Assembly (NCBI GenBank): GCA_937890135.1 | Contig: CALBYC010000241.1 | Location: 1-7,622, forward strand | Direction of reading: 5' to 3' | DNA from: an uncultured Parabacteroides sp. | Lineage (GTDB): Bacteria > Bacteroidota > Bacteroidia > Bacteroidales > Tannerellaceae | DNA: 7,622 bases | Shown: piece by piece, positions 7,301 through 7,622 of the stretch | Numbering within the stretch: position 1 is the first letter of the stretch | Layout: every line of letters starts with the position of its first letter | Notes under the pieces: model-generated | The model's input: only the letters and a program-made list of their open reading frames with translations | What the model was told of the DNA's origin: nothing | Database searches by the model: none | Position numbers and translations under genes: made by a program

Positions 7301-7622
7301 GTCAAGTCCGATGGCTTCTTTGATTTCTGATTTTATATCAATGTCTTTTGTCAGAACTGTATTGGTGTTGAGATTCTTGAGTTGCCAAGATTTGTTCTTT
7401 ATGGTGCCGTTTGTTTTCTTGTAGGCACGCGCGACCGACCACTCCGCTTCATATCTGATGCCGTTACTTCCTAAGAAAGAGAGTGTGACATAGGCTTCTG
7501 CTGTGTTCCTCCTCATCAATTGCCTCGGGTCATCTATTTTTACCTCTTTATTGGCATCCAAGGTTACCCCTTGCATCTTGGTATTATACAGACGAGGAGT
7601 ATCTGCATATAATGCTAAACAG
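4364..7622 (-). CDS. sbcC: Exonuclease subunit SbcC (Rad50-like SMC ATPase), N-terminus missing
   Basis: 1085 residues are visible. The open frame continues to the right edge as CLALYADTPRLYNTK, which aligns with the segment just after Walker A in SbcC. ATG 7576 is therefore internal, and about 50 residues including Walker A lie outside. SbcC forms the ATP-driven clamp of the SbcCD nuclease, which opens DNA ends blocked by proteins or hairpins. Counting from the first visible residue: Q-loop LLAQGEFTRFL with Q119; coiled coil to about 495; zinc hook CPVC (C499 and C502; 6116-6127); returning coiled coil to about 910; ABC signature ISGGES (about 990-995); Walker B LFIDEGFGTLSGE with D1021 and E1022; H-loop H1055 in IISHVEEL. 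All visible ATPase elements are intact. The nuclease partner sbcD is usually immediately upstream, which would be past position 7622. Confidence 0.96.
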   Translation of the reverse strand, partial: CLALYADTPRLYNTKMQGVTLDANKEVKIDDPRQLMRRNTAEAYVTLSFLGSNGIRYEAEWSVARAYKKTNGTIKNKSWQLKNLNTNTVLTKDIDIKSEIKEAIGLDFSQFCRTTLLAQGEFTRFLNSKDDEKAEILEKITGVDIYSKIGAKVFNLTNLKKQEWEDSKRIIEGIHSLSDMEIASKKAAITALEMKSSELRLSMDKLDGKRQWLKNENDLKKGIADATEELRLANEIINSEEFKQKETLIKEWNATIDARGWIVEMTKAKTSSARINQILEKLEDDFSNLLAGQKAIAQEKKRIEDKLASIDAFLEKEKERVPVYENAQTIAGYLNAISDCRRSIQKNQEEVRKEKKKLTETLTPACDRTNSAISSAQKAIDEKEKEIKADENEIATLNLPKLRAQRDALKELLNKTKIAKERIEALRQETSRKDNLRNRLENQLSILNQKSKLALSMDSTIHDAKLKLEICRETFEKQKDTIDKFVKTLRLKLHIGDTCPVCRQKIGTELPHEEELSAFVMSLQGSYDKAEKEYVKLNETKLKLEAEIKSGMASYEQEKRAFNEDDSVSLAEKRAKEACSECGIDAICTSSTTYLDNLEANSLLSMKHLDGQIEEGENKELIAKGKRSELDTMRKRMSDLARQAQQDESLLNECKGKIATAEMIIKTKEEEEKSAREKAEANIASGNWDMDWHTDPEASASALLAAAKVFQEMTRKKQTEISLLEKAKITYMNVGSTSDAILRLMPGWSVVKPSSTSTDSSDLHSLASNIYSNVTSAVIQKKNAEDIYDKGKASLDSFIEAHQALNVERLIFLNRYSSSMVQEEALLLDNGLKNATAKKALLSSAVSRHDNHLQSRPDFSEDETLEVIDSRLVELEKELAEANEQKGALNQELKNDAENKLKLGMLIEKADIKKSIYLKWSRLNQLIGNATGSTFRKIAQSYILTSLVHAANNYMKTLTDRYTLKVNPGTFVISLEDAYQGFASRAASTISGGESFLISLSLALALSDMGQQWQVDTLFIDEGFGTLSGEPLEKAIETLRSLHSKSGRHVGIISHVEELQERIPVQIQVNQEGHSSSSKVVVIEH

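Noticed and set aside
4364..7576. Possibility that the long coiled-coil ATPase is a defence-system or SMC-like protein other than SbcC
   Set aside because: The post-Walker A segment, Q-loop, CPVC zinc hook, ISGGES signature and FIDEGFGTL Walker B together match SbcC, and the neighbours are housekeeping genes.
1..7622. CRISPR arrays, tRNA or rRNA genes, insertion sequences, integrases, toxin-antitoxin pairs
   Set aside because: Reading both strands showed no regularly spaced repeats, no tRNA-like cloverleaf, and no transposase, integrase or small toxin-antitoxin frames.

Overview
The window looks like ordinary chromosomal DNA from a member of the Bacteroidota, most likely order Bacteroidales (Bacteroides, Phocaeicola or Parabacteroides type). 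This rests on four things. The upstream regions carry TAnnTTTG boxes, the -7 element of the Bacteroidota housekeeping sigma factor. Start codons are preceded by A-rich leaders without clear Shine-Dalgarno sequences. PurM, cytidine deaminase and the CCA enzyme have Bacteroidota-style sequences. A LysM glucosaminidase sits beside them. The genus cannot be fixed from the sequence alone.

Layout, left to right. Positions 1-244 (minus) hold the first 81 codons of a purM-type AIR synthase that runs off the left edge. Positions 288-1196 (minus) encode a secreted N-acetylglucosaminidase with two LysM repeats. Divergent to it, 1269-1757 (plus) encodes cytidine deaminase (cdd). A 176-bp non-coding gap follows, with a nested inverted repeat at 1819-1906. 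Positions 1934-2761 (minus) encode a lipoprotein of unknown function. Divergent to that, 2866-4305 (plus) encodes a tRNA nucleotidyltransferase with an HD domain (CCA-adding enzyme type). A 15-bp hairpin at 4327-4362 separates it from the convergent gene at 4364-7622 (minus), which is sbcC lacking only about 50 N-terminal residues beyond the right edge.

The genes do not form one pathway. They cover purine synthesis, wall remodelling, pyrimidine salvage, an envelope lipoprotein, tRNA 3'-end maturation or repair, and DNA end processing. Strand switches between nearly every pair suggest mostly single-gene transcription units, each with its own recognisable -7 box where the upstream region is visible. 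No gene-free stretch exceeds 300 bp. I see no tRNA, rRNA, CRISPR, insertion sequence, phage or defence cassette. The items most worth a second look are the nested inverted repeat at 1819-1906, the tightly packed divergent promoters, and the uncharacterised lipoprotein. I found no convincing new multi-gene system.
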